Origin: Amia ocellicauda
Taxonomy: Eukaryota > Chordata > Actinopteri > Amiiformes > Amiidae
Direction: 5' to 3'
Assembly: GCF_036373705.1 (NCBI RefSeq)
Contig: NC_089850.1
Coordinates: forward strand, 34,086,233-34,150,232
Length of the DNA stretch: 64,000 nucleotides
Shown: piece by piece, positions 25,664 through 37,575 of the stretch
Layout: every line of letters begins with the position of its first letter
Position numbering within the stretch: the first letter of the stretch is position 1
Program-made: the position numbers and the translations under genes
The notes under the pieces: generated by a model
The model's input: the letters and a program-made list of their open reading frames with translations, nothing else
What the model was told of the DNA's origin: nothing
Databases searched by the model: none

Positions 25664-25892
25664 CAGTGAGGGGAAAAAGTATTTGATCCCCTGCTGATTT
25701 TGTACGTTTGCCCACTGACAAAGAAATGATCAGTCTATAATTTTAATGGTAGGTGTATTTTAACAGTGAGAGACAGAATAACAACAAAAAAATCCAGAAA
25801 AACACATTTCAAAAAAGTTATAAATTGATTTGCATGTTAATGAGGGAAATAAGTATTTGATCCCCTATCAATCAGCAAGATTTCTGGCTCCC

Positions 25893-25987
25893 AGGTGTCT
25901 TTTATACAGGTAACGAGCTGAGATTAGGAGCACTCTCTTAAAGGGAGTGCTCCTAATCTCAGCTGGTTACCTGTATAAAAGACACCT
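25893..25987. repeat. long hairpin upstream of Tc1 transposase
   Basis: Near-perfect inverted arms of about 45 bases (AGGTGTCTTTTATACAGGTAA and its complement) meet at about 25940. The hairpin is equivalent to the one at 3761-3855 in the other copy. Confidence 0.88.
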
Positions 25988-26030
25988 GTCCACAGAAGCA
26001 ATCAATCAATCAGATTCCAAACTCTCCACC

Positions 26031-27039
26031 ATGGCCAAGACCAAAGAGCTGTCCAAGGATGTCAGGGACAAGATTGTAGACCTACACAAGGCTGGAATGG
26101 GCTACAAGACCATCACCAAGCAGCTTGGTGAGAAGGTGACAACAGTTGGTGCGATTATTCGCAAATGGAAGAAACACAAAGTAACTGTCAGTCTCCCTCG
26201 GTCTGGGGCTCCATGCAAGATCTCACCTCGTGGAGTTTCAATGATCATGAGAACGGTGAGGAGTCAGCCAAGAACTACACGGGAGGATCTTGTTAATGAT
26301 CTCAAGGCAGCTGGGACCATAGTCACCAAGAAAACAATTGGTAACACACTACGCCGTGAAGGACTGAAATCCTGCAGCGCCCGCAAGGTCCCCCTGCTCA
26401 AGAAAGCACATGTACAGGCCCGTCTGAAGTTTGTCAACATCTGAATGATTCAGAGGAGAACTGGGTGAAAGTGTTGTGGTCAGATGAGACCAAAATCAAG
26501 CTCTTTGGATCAACTCAACTCGCCGTGTTTGGAGGAGGAGGAATGACCCCAAGAACACCATCCCCACCGTCAAACATGGAGGTGGAAACATTATGCTTTG
26601 GGGGTGTTTTTCTGCTAAGGGGACAGGACAACTGCACCGCATCAAAGGGACGATGGACGAGGCCATGTACCGTCAAATCTTGGGTGAGAACCTCCTTCCC
26701 TCAGCCAGGGCATTGAAAATGGGTCGTGGATGGGTATTCCAGCATGACAATGACCCAAAACACACAGCCAAGGCAACAAAGGAGTGGCTCAAGAAGAAGC
26801 ACATTAAGGTCCTGGAGTGGCCTAGCCAGTCTCCAGACCTTAATCCCATAGAAAATCTGTGGAGGGAGCTGAAGGTTCGAGTTGTCAAACGTCAGCCTCG
26901 AAACCTTAATGACTTGGAGAGGATCTGCAAAGAGGAGTGGGACAAAATCCCTCCTGAGATGTGTGCAAACCTGGTGGCCAACTTCAAGAAACGTCTGACC
27001 TCTGTGATTGCCAACAAGGGTTTTGCCACCAAGTACTAA
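26031..27039 (+). pseudogene. Tc1-like transposase, two frameshifts
   Basis: The start is ATG at 26031 in a CCACCATGG context, followed by the paired-type helix-turn-helix DNA-binding region ([20 protein letters not shown], then [12 protein letters not shown]). The frame is lost near 26432, where about 4 bases are missing before HLNDSEENW. It is lost again near 26508 by a single-base deletion after KLFG. The remainder ([13 protein letters not shown] to FATKY) is open and ends with TAA at 27037-27039. The DD34E catalytic triad is visible in pieces: [18 protein letters not shown] and [11 protein letters not shown]. The expected product is about 340 residues; this copy is not functional. Confidence 0.93.
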
Positions 27040-27247
27040 GTCGAAGGGGTCAAATACTTATTTCCCTCATTAACATGCAAATCAATTTATAACTTTTTTG
27101 AAATGTGTTTTTTCTGGATTTTTTTGTTGTTATTCTGTCTCTCACTGTTAAAATACACCTACCATTAAAATTATAGACTGATCATTTCTTTGTCAGTGGG
27201 CAAACATACAAAATCAGCAGGGGATCAAATACTTTTTTCCCCCACTG

Positions 27248-28841
27248 TATTTATTTACAAATTAGCTGCAATGAAATATATCAGCTGACTTGATAACATT
27301 AGTTTTAATTGTGTCCCCATGCCCCTTCCCCCCCTAAATAAACATCCAATGTGTCCAGTCAGTAAACAGGGTGAAGACTATCACTGAAGACCTCAAATTA
27401 CTTAATATGATGCACAACCCATGAATATGAGTAAAAAGTATAGCCATTAATGATCATATTTCACATTTTTTCAATATACAACTACTGGCCAGAATAATCT
27501 GTTCTTTGATATTTAATGTGCAGTTTTTAATATATTGTACTTGGTAATACATGCAGCAGAATGTCACATAATAGCTGTTGGATGAATATCACCAGTTTGG
27601 ACAACCTAAACAAATAAACAAACACCCACCAGTTGGCCACACAATGCAACCCGCACTCTCTGTGGGATTCTATCGCCATCTGCAGGAAATGTTATGAATT
27701 AAAAACACAAAAATCTTTAAATATGCAGTTCCCATGAATTAATTATTAGTATTTTTAATGTTGGTTATTTAATGGGAGTACCATAAGATTATCTCAATTA
27801 GAGATCATCTGAAGGCTATCAGAGAAGAAATTTCCAGCAGTAATTTTGTCTTTCACTACGGCATGTGAGGCGAGGATGCCATGAAGCTCTTATTGACTGA
27901 ACGAGACAGAAGCAACAACCAGCTGAAAAATATTTATTCTGTCATTTTACAAAACATTTATTTAATCACAAATATGTGCAGGATCAGTAGACTGTCTTTG
28001 GTCATGTGGGATCTGCTCACGACACAGATCAGAATCAGACAAAGCAGATCCACCACAAGAGGGGGCAGACCTGGTCCATGGGGGCCACAGTACAGCACAG
28101 TTCAGGGACACCTAATCTCCTAGCAAAACAATACATTCTACATTGTCTCCAGATGGGGTCTTTCAAAAACCAACAAGCAGGACTGTGGCCCTCCAGAACC
28201 AGGGATGTCCATCACAGCTCTGTCCTATTCCATTGCCGGGGTTTGGTCCACCCAGCCCATTATCTCTTTCATTAGGTTATTAATTGTATAACAATGAAGC
28301 AGACAGCTGTACCAAAGACCTGCAATGAGCAGGACTGACAGTGTCGGCCACCTGACTGCCCCCAGTTTTAGTGAAGCAATGTTACCCCCTCTGGATGCCC
28401 AATGAACAGTGTAAATGCTCTCGGACAGCCATATCCTTGTATTTATTAATGGATAATTGGTTTTATCATATTATCATTAAGGAGAAGAGTGTATGAAAGA
28501 CCTGCAGTGGAAAGCACTGGGCACTGACCGGTACCTCAGCCACTACATATAATTTAACAGTGCCAAATGCAGAGGAACCACAAATCCAGATGACCCAGGG
28601 CTGGAGCTGTTCACCACTGTACTAATAACATCACAATGAAGGCACATGGAGCTGTGACACAGGAATTCAAGTCTGACTGACGGAGTCCTTTAACTGAAGG
28701 CAGACAGCCCTGGGAGGGGGACTATTAGGCAGCATCTCTCCGAAGCCCAGCTCTGGTGTCTGGACGCTTGGCTTGGTGGGGCTGGGCCGGGCCACAGAGT
28801 ACACAGTGGATTAAGATGGTCAGCAGGTCAGAGGTCAGGGC
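27248..28841. other. intergenic, no gene seen; probable ccdc167 3' flank at the right
   Basis: No exon or known repeat is recognised. TTTATT at 28442-28447 (AATAAA on the minus strand) is one candidate poly(A) signal for ccdc167, but the 3' end is not fixed. Short ORFs around 27.9-28.3 kb have no family resemblance. Confidence 0.45.
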
Positions 28842-30081
28842 TCAGTACAGCAGGGCGTAGTAGATGAGTGCGCTGAAGGTCAGCAGAGCTACAGACAGCA
28901 GCATGTTCCTTCTGTTCTCCCCCCGCAGAACTGCCAGCTCCTGGTCTGAGGAGACACAGCAGGTTACAGCACTAAAACACAGCAAGTGCCCAGTACACAT
29001 ATTCCCACATGCCAGCTCCACCCCTGACAGACACCGCGTACACGCCAGCTCCTATCAGACAGACTCGGGCATGCACACAGACAGATCTGTTGAACACTTG
29101 ACAGACACTTAATTACCATATTTTGAGAGTCTATCAGTCAAAATGGTCACCTCTTCCTCCAGTGCCTGTCTGAGTGAGGGGAGAGAACAGTGTTCAGCAC
29201 ATTCAATGCACAGGGCCATACTCTCTGTGTACCAACTTATCTGCACAACAATGAACACATAATAGTGTGACTGCTCTGGCATTATAGAGACTCTATTAGA
29301 CCTGTGTTGGACTGACCTGTCCTGCTCGGAGACGTCCTCCCGCCGCTGTCTGTACTGGGCTCTCTCCAGACTGTCCTGGCACAGAGAGCGCCGCTCCTCC
29401 ACTCGGTCAATCTGCCACCAGAGAGAGGATAGGGACTTTCAGGGATGTGCATGTTGTGTTTAAAGTTGTGTAAGCAGTGGACAGCTGTTTCCAGTAAAAC
29501 ATGCAATCTTGAGAGCCGAAGTCTTCGCGCTGTACACAGTGATCAATGACTTATCATAGCAGTACTGTACACCAGGCATAACTGCTTAATACCCACACTG
29601 GACAACTGTGTGCTACTGTTACTCAGTGTGCAGACATAGCAGTGCACCCGGGCACGATTACACTCAAATCCTAATCACTCCCTTCAGATGATATTTTAGT
29701 TAAAGTGACGCATGAGTGTGTCTAGATAGTGAGACGGGTGAGGTGTGTAGCAGCCCCCGTCAGCGGTGTTGCTGCACACAGACAGACCCCCCAGTTCAGC
29801 CGCAGCCCGCCTATATTAATGATACGTGTGGCAAGCTCAGCTGTAATCATATTTATAGTTACCAGGCAATCGCAATCAACTGGGCTCGACTATAGATTAT
29901 AGACTATAGACTATAGTTTCTAAGCATTAACAGCGGTGGAAATCCTGCGCTGGCGTAGCTGCTCTAGGGACTCTCCGTACTGGACTGTAACTGAGATACC
30001 TGCAGGGAATCTCCACATTACTAGCACAGCCTGACTGACCTCTGTAGCGATACTGGTTGTTTCCCTTTTTCCTTTCGCCAT
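28842..30081 (-). CDS. ccdc167: coiled-coil domain-containing protein 167
   Basis: Small tail-anchored membrane protein of unknown biochemical role. Four exons on the minus strand: 30081-30040, 29411-29317, 29169-29117 and 28945-28842, with GT-AG borders and consistent phases, give 97 residues, the same length as human CCDC167. The N-terminus MAKGKRETTSIATE parallels the human start MTKKKREN. Residues 15-72 are charged and helical (coiled coil). The segment ENRRNMLLSVAL (73-84) matches the human ENRKNMLLSVAI, and residues 78-96 form a single hydrophobic membrane helix at the C-terminus. Its position next to cmtr1 reproduces the human 6p21.2 order, which supports the call independently of the sequence match. 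Confidence 0.94.
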
Positions 30082-30260
30082 GCTACTCACTGCCTCCAGC
30101 TGCTGGTTGAGAAACAGTCAGAAATCCGGGAGGGAGGACAACCGCTTCCGCGCTGTCGTTTCCCAGCATGCCGTGTGAGTGGCGCCATCTTTGTGAGGGG
30201 CGGAAGCTTCGGCGTGGCTGTGATTGGGAGGAGTGTGACGCTGTCAACCACAGATCTAGA
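30082..30260 (-). promoter_or_regulatory. ccdc167: ccdc167 promoter region
   Basis: Short CG-containing, TATA-less stretch immediately upstream of the ccdc167 ATG, including CCGCTTCCGCGCTG and GGGGCGGAAGC, which fit ETS/GC-box type housekeeping promoters. The start site is not determined. Confidence 0.4.
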
Positions 30261-31460
30261 ATAGATTACGATCCATGTCTGTGTAGTCCTGTAGCACCCC
30301 ATGTATCTGTTCCCATTGCAGTGACACATTTCCTAACTGTTATAGAGACCAAGTGTTTTCACTTATCTATACAAAATTACAGGTTCTACCAGCCCTAACA
30401 AGGTCTCTTCTTTCGGTAATGAAATATGTATTATTCTGTCTGGGTTGTACAATAATACTGTGGTACATCAAACGATACATAAACTTAAAAGTAGCATGGA
30501 ACAATTATTTTAGAAAAGCTCTTCCCTTAGATCCTTCCAGTTGTTCCTAGGTGTGATTTATTATTATATTTATTTATTTACTTATTAGCAGAACATATAA
30601 GCACATTACAAAAGTGCAATAATATAGTGCAGTACAGTACAGACAGCGGCAGTAAAATCTGAGGCCCGGCTGCCCAGCCTAAGGCTCGGTGTGTTGTAAG
30701 AGATCTCGCCCTCGCGAGGTGCTCCTACACCAGCTTGTGCCCGCACTACAGCCCGCAGCTGTGGCTGTAGTAGATCTTGCTCTCTCAGCTTGCTAGGATT
30801 GAGCTCTGCTTTGCTCCTTGTCTGTGTGTGCAGGCCTCAGTTTTAGGTCACACTTCGGCATGCCTGGAGGCACGGTTCATTGCAGGATGCCGCTGCAACT
30901 GCTGCCGTGTTCGTCGATCAGTGGCAGAACTAGAGTTTTATACATGGGGTGGCCAAGGGGTGGCCAAGGCTACTTCAGAGGGTCCATAGACCATGACAGA
31001 AAATTAGTGTGTAACCCTAATCAGGTAATTTAAGGAGCATGAATGAATCCTATTCTTGCTGATTAGTGGTAGAAGTGATAATTCACTTAACCCGGAGTTG
31101 TTCAATGTGGCAGACAGTGTGGTCCAAAAGGGTTACTTCACTAGAACTCATACTATACTCGAACATACTATGAATAGTCAGTGTCTCTACATCGGAACTG
31201 CAGCTCAATTTCTTTCTCACACACACACACACACACACACACACTGTACTCACATACCGGAGAGACTTGGGTCACTCTGTTTTCATGAATATTTAATCTG
31301 GGTCTATAAATGTTGAACATCCAAAATATTTTCAGAAAATAAAGCTCAAGCACCAAAGAAATAAGATAGCATTTGTGTGTTACATAAATTGCATAGTTTA
31401 TTTACAAAAAAACACTGCAATTTGACATACCAGATATCAAGCAGCAATGGACTTGAAAAA
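30261..31460. other. intergenic, microsatellite only
   Basis: No gene is recognised. A (CA)n run of about 13 units lies at 31218-31244. Short ORFs here have no family resemblance. Confidence 0.5.
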
Positions 31461-31469
31461 TAAAAATAA

Positions 31470-33715
31470 TCTTGGTGCCCACTCCGGCAAGTAACAGCGG
31501 GGGCTCCGGAGCCCTGGATCTCCACCTCTCTCCGAGCCCCTCTGTCTCCTCCTCCAGGCATGCAGTCTCAGAGACTGCTGCGCCCCCCTTGCCAGTTTAT
31601 CCTGCTGTGCTCACTGCTGCACCCTCTGCTGCGACTGCACCTGCCATGGCAGCTGCTTCCTCCGCGGCATCCGTGCCTGTCCTGCCTGCCGCACCCCAGG
31701 TGTGCGCTGTCACTGCCCCCCTCCCAGCCAGGGCATCGGTGCCAGAGGTCCGGCTCTATGGACAGGCAGCGCAATGAGGCCATCCTTGCTTTGAACAGGG
31801 CTTTGGGCTCTCCTGGCCGCGCAGGCTGCAGCAGCACAACAGGTCCCATCCCCTCCGCACTATGATGCTACATCGCCAGCCCACACCGCGCCGCTGGAGT
31901 CAGAGGGGAGTCTGTCTGCTCCATCCCCGAATGGGGACTGCAGACAAGCGACCTGGGAGGAGGACCGCCCGATTCTCAGCCCAGCAATGCAGGCAGCCTG
32001 GGACCACCCCCTGACCGCGGCTCACAGGCCACAGCCCAGGCACCTTCTTCCAACCTCCGCCAATGTCTGAAGATGTGTGTTGTGCCGGGGGTGGGGGGGG
32101 GGTTGTGTTAGCGATGTGCAGTTCTGGGTGCAGACAAAGTACGGTCCATGCGGGGGGAGGTGCGTTTCTGGGTGCTGAAGGCCCACACAATAATTATTTT
32201 TTAATTATCATTTTTTCTGTGAACACAATAAATTACACGGTTGTCTGGCGTACCACTGATCTAGATGACTGGCTGGTCTGTTCTCACACGAGGGAGCAGG
32301 TTCAGAGCCACACGAACCTGATTCTCGGCTGTCTCACAGAATTGGGCCTCCCTGTCAATCGAGAGAAGAGCCACCTGACGCCAACTCAGCTAGCACAGTT
32401 CCTTAGACTGCGCCTCAATTCCGTTGCCATGCTCGCAATGAGAGAGTTGCTTCCATACGCACGTCTCTCCCTCTTCTGGCTGAGAGACCGCGACAGGGTG
32501 TCCTTTTGCTACAGGCTGCTGGGCCTCCTAGCGACTGCATCCCTCGGCTTCCTACAATTGAGGCCGCTGCAGTGGTGGTTCAGGTCTCTCCGGACGCATC
32601 CTTGCCGCGACCGTGCATGCAAAGTCATAATCACTCCAGCGTGTTGGAAGGCACTCCATTGGTGGACGAGCCCTCACAATTTAACCCTCAGTGTGCCCCA
32701 GGGCCCAGTCTGCCACAGAGCAGAAGTGGATCTCTTCGCCTCGACAGTGTCCACCCACTGCCCACTATGGTTCTCTCTCTGAGACCAACCAGGAACCCTA
32801 GGGAGCGATGCACTAGCTCACACATGGACATGCTGTCTCCTATATTAATTCTCACCATTCTCCCTTCTCCCGGTGGTCCTGGAGAAGATCAGACGAGAAC
32901 AAGTGATAGTTCTGCTGATAGCGCCTTGGTGGTCTTGCAGATTCTGGTTCACAGACCTGACCTCCCTCCTGAACGGAGAGCCCTGGCAGCTCCCACTATG
33001 AGCTGACTTCTTGTCCCAGGTGCAGGGCAGGCTCCCCAACCCGGGCCTGCTCCAGCTTTGGGCTTGGTCCCCAAGTGGGATTGCTTGATGGCCTGGGGTC
33101 TGTCAGATGCGGTAGTAGCCACTATCCAGTTGGTGAGAGCTCCCTCTACAAGGTTGCAATACTCCTTCTGCTGGTGGACGTTTATCACCTAGAGGTCATG
33201 ACCCAGTCACTTGCCCTATTGAGGTCATATTACAATTTCTACAGGAGCTGTTGGACCAGGGCAAGTCCCTGTCCATGCTCAAAGTGTATCTGGCGGCCAT
33301 CTCCACATGTCATGTTCGGATCGATGGCGAGCCCCCTAGGTCTCATTTTCTGGATGTGCAGTTTCTGAAGGGAGCTCAATGGCTACAGCCTCCTCGCACC
33401 CCTTCATTGCCCGCATGGCGCCTTGATGTAGTGCTGGACACACTTTCCCAAGCCCCACCTGAGCCACTGAACTCAGGTGAGCTGAAGCTGGCAATCACAT
33501 CACGTCTGTACACCCATCATGTGTCCGTTTTGCGGAAGATGTCTCCAGGGTCACGCTACGGCCTAACCCTGCGTTCCTCCCGAAAGTGCCATCTCCATTC
33601 CATGTCAACAGGCCTATTGAGTTGATGGCTTTCCATCCTTTTCCCTTCTCTTCAGAGCAAAAGAGTCAGCTTCACCTGCTCTGCCCCGTGCGGGCCCTCA
33701 GGTACCATTTGTAAT
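31470..33715 (+). mobile_element. DIRS-like (tyrosine recombinase) retrotransposon remnant
   Basis: Pieces appear in order. A proline/alanine-rich gag-like stretch lies at about 31470-31860. A reverse transcriptase fragment follows, with LDDWLVCSHTREQ (about 32260), LTELGLPVNREKSHLTPTQ and FLRLRLNS. Then comes an RNase H region with VDLFASTVSTHCPLWFSL (about 32728-32782), and a recombinase-like region at about 33240-33715 with KVYLAAISTCH and PSLPAWRLDVVLDTLSQAPP. This combination and the wording of the RT/RNase H blocks fit DIRS1-like elements of fish. Frameshifts, stops and internal deletions (much of the RT catalytic core is absent) make it non-functional. Terminal repeats were not identified. 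Confidence 0.75.
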
Positions 33716-34826
33716 GCAGTAAGGACATGTCACTGTGTGGAAGTTACTCCACTCCACAAACTAGTATGCAAGCACGACTACACACCTAGCCATTATCCAC
33801 AGGCGCTAGGACCCGCTGAGAGGTGGTCAATTCCCCAAATATGTCTGGTCTACACAAACTACCTCTTAACTCTCCCTTTGATTTGGGATCTTTAAATTGG
33901 GGGTTCACAAGCCAGGAACACACAGGACAGTACCATTAATCAAATTTATTACAAAAATATGCATCAAAATCAGACAGACGTCTTTAAACTAAAAACACAA
34001 ATAAAAGATAAAACAAAAAAATAAAATTAAAGTTCTTGCAGGGACTGTTGGTCTCTTCAGGCAGCACCAGGAGCTGGAATGGGGCAGGCAATAGTCCACG
34101 TGTCCTAACAAAGTAAAAAGAGGGGCGGGACAAACATATCCAGCTTCTGCAATCCTCCGGTGTTGATGATCCAAAGAAACCAGTGTCCATGTACAGTCCC
34201 AAGAATAAAATGGCCAAATTAAAAGGAAATAAAAACTGTCATTTAAAAGATAACTAAAAACCCAAATGCCTTGTACTTTAAATAGTTAATTTGTGGCTAA
34301 ACAATACTAATAAGTCCACCAAATAGATCCACAAAGGTAAAAGTAAAATTGAAAAATAAAAGATCTTCAAAAAATACTAAAAACAGGGGATGCCAGTGGA
34401 AACATAAAAATGTAAAAATAGCAATGTCCACAGGTTCGTATTCGGTAAAACACTACTATCGTTAAAAAAAAAAAGAAACCTGCATGCAGTCCTTTCCCTG
34501 GATACTCTGGTCAGCGTTACAGCGGTCGTTACAGCGGTCGTTACAACGGTCGTTACAGCGGTCGTTCCCGCTCTCCCGCTCAGTTTCGCTCTGCAATCTC
34601 CCCTCCCCAGCTCCAAACCTGGGAGCTTTTCACCTCTCGCCTTTCAGGTGCTCCTCATCGTCAATTATTGACGCTCGTATAACCTGGCGAATAAGCGGGT
34701 GCTCTCGTGAATGCGTGATTAGCCATATGTGTATTTAAATCCAATCAATCCTGAATAAAACTAATGCATATCAGTGACGTGAAGTGGGAAAAAGCAAAGT
34801 AAACAAACGTGACTTAATAATAAGAC

Positions 34827-34859
<33 letters not shown>

Positions 34860-34930
34860 GTGGTAATTAGAAAGATTTATAGTGAGAAAAAAATACAAAG
34901 CAAAAAAATTAAAATAGGCTAACACGCATT
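33716..34930. other. unassigned region, possible minus-strand LTR
   Basis: No coding sequence is recognised. TTTATT at 33945-33950 (AATAAA on the minus strand), followed on the plus strand by AT-rich and then GC-richer sequence, is compatible with a reversed LTR, but no termini were found. An (AAT)n run lies at 34827-34860. Confidence 0.3.
34516..34563. repeat. 12-bp tandem repeat, 4 copies
   Basis: GTTACAGCGGTC repeated four times; the third copy has one substitution (GTTACAACGGTC). Confidence 0.95.
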
Positions 34931-35059
34931 ATTCAATGTCCCGCTGGTGACAGACTTTTTGTGTCCTATGGAGCGCGCACACAGGGCCATCGCATTGGAT
35001 CGTAGTATAGTTTGTTCATTGTTACATTGTGTTGCAGTGTTGCATGCGTCTGGCCTGTA

Positions 35060-35990
35060 CTGCACTATGTGTATGTATTGTGTAAACAGCAGGTCTGTGG
35101 CTCCGTCCTTGATTAGTAGACTGGAGCGTCACTACTGCTGTTTCCAGCTGTTGGCGCTCGAGCTGTTCTCGCTGCCTCGCTGTGTATATAATTCCTTGGT
35201 CAGCAGGTCTGTGGCCCACTCTGGCTGCATTACGCCGTGGAGCAGGGGACTGCTGCTGTTGTTATCCAGCGCAGGGCATTTTGAGCTTCTCCAGTGCCCC
35301 GCTGTGTACGTAGTTAATTTATTCACATGGTAAGAGCTGCAGTTGGCCTGCATTAGCTGTGCTTTTTGGCAGACATCAACTGCTCCTGTGTTCTGTGTGT
35401 AGCGCAAGAGCCAGCTCCTGCATCCCGTGATGTATATAGTTTGTTTGTCGTGACACAATAGATCTGGTGTGGCCTTATTCCTAGCTATGCTAGTACTGGC
35501 CACCGCTCCTGTGGTTGTGCGGAGAGCGCATAAAAAGTTTCCTGTGCCCCTAAATGTACATAGTTAATTTGTGATGACATTATAGAGCTGGTGTGGCCTC
35601 GCTCCTAGCTGTGCTAGTGGAGCAAGCGGCCACCGCTCTGATGTTCCGCATGTGGCGCATGAGCAGGCTCCTGCACCCCATGGTGTATATAGTTGTAAGT
35701 TGTAAATTTAACAGCACTCTGGAGCTGTCTGCTCTGTTCTGGTCAGTTGAGCGAGGATGATCCTGCATGAACGCCTGCTGCCACGCTGTATATACTGTTG
35801 TGTTCAGTTTGGCTACTCTTGTGACTAGCCAACTGTGTATTATGTTGATTTTCTCAGTGGGTCTGTGGCCCCGATCCTGTGTAACTGCATGTGTCCGGCA
35901 TGGTCTTTGTCTATATTCAGATATAAAGCGGCCATTAATTGTGTTATTAGCAGTCCTGCATGGGAGGGAGTGCCATCCTGACAGCCTTGT
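35060..35990 (+). repeat. degenerate ~124-bp tandem array
   Basis: A recurring block ends in TGTATATAGTT-like text, often followed a few tens of bases later by a GTCTGTGGCC or GTGTGGCC phrase. The TGTATATA-like anchors fall near 35183, 35305, 35431, 35555, 35684 and 35787, a spacing of 103-129 bases. The copies are diverged. The array leads into the repeat at 35880 and then into L2-like coding sequence at 36.5 kb. Confidence 0.7.
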
Positions 35991-36452
35991 GAGTTTATTG
36001 TCTAAATATAGTTTAAATTAGCCGGTGTGTTGCTGTCGTTGCCACTGGACACTCGGGCAAGCCAGCTGAAGAGTCGCCTATACTCACCACAGTTAAGTAT
36101 TGCTTTTTCTCACGTGTTTGTTAGTTTAGTTAAGAGTTACATTGATTGTTTACATGGTTACTTGTTTAGTTAATAATTATATGTCTTGCACCTCTATTGT
36201 AGTAAGAGCAGCGACTGTTTGTTAGTTATTTAGCAACTTACGTAGCACACTCGACATGCACTTTCTGTAATTCAGAAGCGGCTACATTGTAGGCTGTTAT
36301 TATTTAGCATTTATTTAGCGTTACTAGGAACTATTGTTCAGTGTAACTGCGTGTGTACAGCTCGGTCTTTGTCTGTATTCAAATATAAAGCGGCCATTAA
36401 TTGTGCTATTAGCAGTCCTGCGTGGGAGGGATTGCCATCCTGACAGTCTTGT
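35880..36452 (+). repeat. direct repeat of ~111 bp, offset 462 bp
   Basis: The text at 35880-35990 (TGTAACTGC... ATAAAGCGGCCATTAATTG ... CCATCCTGACAG) recurs at 36342-36452 with about 90 percent identity by eye. It is a larger-scale duplication within the same tandem-repeat domain. Confidence 0.85.
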
Positions 36453-36540
36453 GTCATTCAACGCAACACAGGTGTGCACTGTCCTAATTAGTTACAGGAG
36501 GAGTATTTAACAGCCCCCTGGACCTCTGTGTCAGCAGTCA

Positions 36541-37575
36541 GTGCCAGCAGCCTTCAGTGTCCCCTTTCCAAAGGGCCCCATCTCCAAAGGGCAGGGACTC
36601 AAGCTGCGGGACTCCAGCGAGGAGAAGACTGTGAGGAGACGCCGCACAGCAACACCAAGGAGCCATGACGATATCTCCTATTCCTGTCCTGCTCTCTCTG
36701 TCTTCTTTGCTTCCCTAATCCCTCCAACTTCATCTCTCTGCCTCTCCCCTCCTCCTCCCTCAACTATACTCCACTCTCTGTTGGCCTGTGGAACTGCCAC
36801 TCGGCTTCCAACAAGGCCAACTTCATCTCTGCCTTCACCTCCCACCACTCTCTGGATTTCCCCACTCTCACCGAGACATGGATCTCCCCGGACAACTCAA
36901 CCACCCCTGCTGCCCTATCTTCTCTATTTGTCCTGTCCCACTCCCCTCATCTTACCGGGGTGGGGAGGAAGAACAGGGCTCCTGCTCTCCCCTTCTGTCC
37001 TCTTCTCTGTCCCCCTCTCTCTCCGCTATCACGATCCACAGCTTTGAATTCCATGCAGTGGAAATCACCTCTCCCTCTCACCTCTTCCTTCTATTTCTCT
37101 ACCGTCCACCTGGTCCACTCACCTCCTTCCTGGATGAACTCGACTTTCTTCTCTGCTCCCTCCCCTCGTCTCCTCCTGGGAGACTTCAGCATCCACCTCT
37201 CCAACCGCTCCCACTGTGCCAGATTTCTTCCTCTCATTCACTCCTTTAACTTCTCTCTCCCCATCTCCTCCCCCCTCACAGGGCAGGCCGCCAGCTAGAC
37301 CTCATCTTCTCTAGAGGCTGCTCCCCTTCGACACTCTCTGTGACATCCATGGACATCTCAGACCACTACTTAATCTCCTTCTCCCTTTCCCTCCCCTCTC
37401 TCCCCACTCCACCCACTCCCTCTGTCACCTTCCACCGTAATCTCCGAAGTTCTCTGAAGTTTCCGCTCTCCTCCTACGTCCACATTCTCTCCTTCTTCTG
37501 CTTAAAATTTAGGAGTCACCCTCGATCCTGCGCTCTCCTTCACCCAGCACATCACCATGCTGACACGCACAGGGC
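36541..37575 (+). mobile_element. L2-like non-LTR retrotransposon, endonuclease region, broken
   Basis: Across several frames the apurinic-type endonuclease of L2-like elements can be followed. Segments include a start around LWNCHSASNKANFISAFTS (about 36787), SFEFHAVEITSPSHLFLL (about 37040), YRPPGPLTSFLDELDFLL and LLGDFSIHLSNRS. They continue with RQLDLIFSRGCSPSTLSV (about 37290) and ISDHYLISFSLSLP. A later ORF2-like phrase, LGVTLDPALSFTQHI, follows at about 37507. Frameshifts separate these pieces and the central reverse transcriptase is missing. It is a dead fragment. Confidence 0.75.

Larger units (their letters stand above)
25664..27247 (+). mobile_element. complete Tc1/mariner element (Tc1-like)
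   Basis: 1584 bp bounded by TA duplications (25662-25663 and 27248-27249). Both ends carry long inverted terminal repeats starting CAGTG(A/G)GGG and extending over 200 bases (AGTATTTGATCCCCTGCTGA, then AATGATCAGTCTAT, then TTTAACAGTGAGAGACAG). A 95-bp hairpin lies before the transposase start. The transposase is frameshifted, so this copy could move only with an enzyme supplied from elsewhere. Confidence 0.96.

Noticed and set aside
36541-37047. 168-codon proline/serine-rich ORF
   Set aside because: Frames of a decayed L2-like element; no independent protein is supported.
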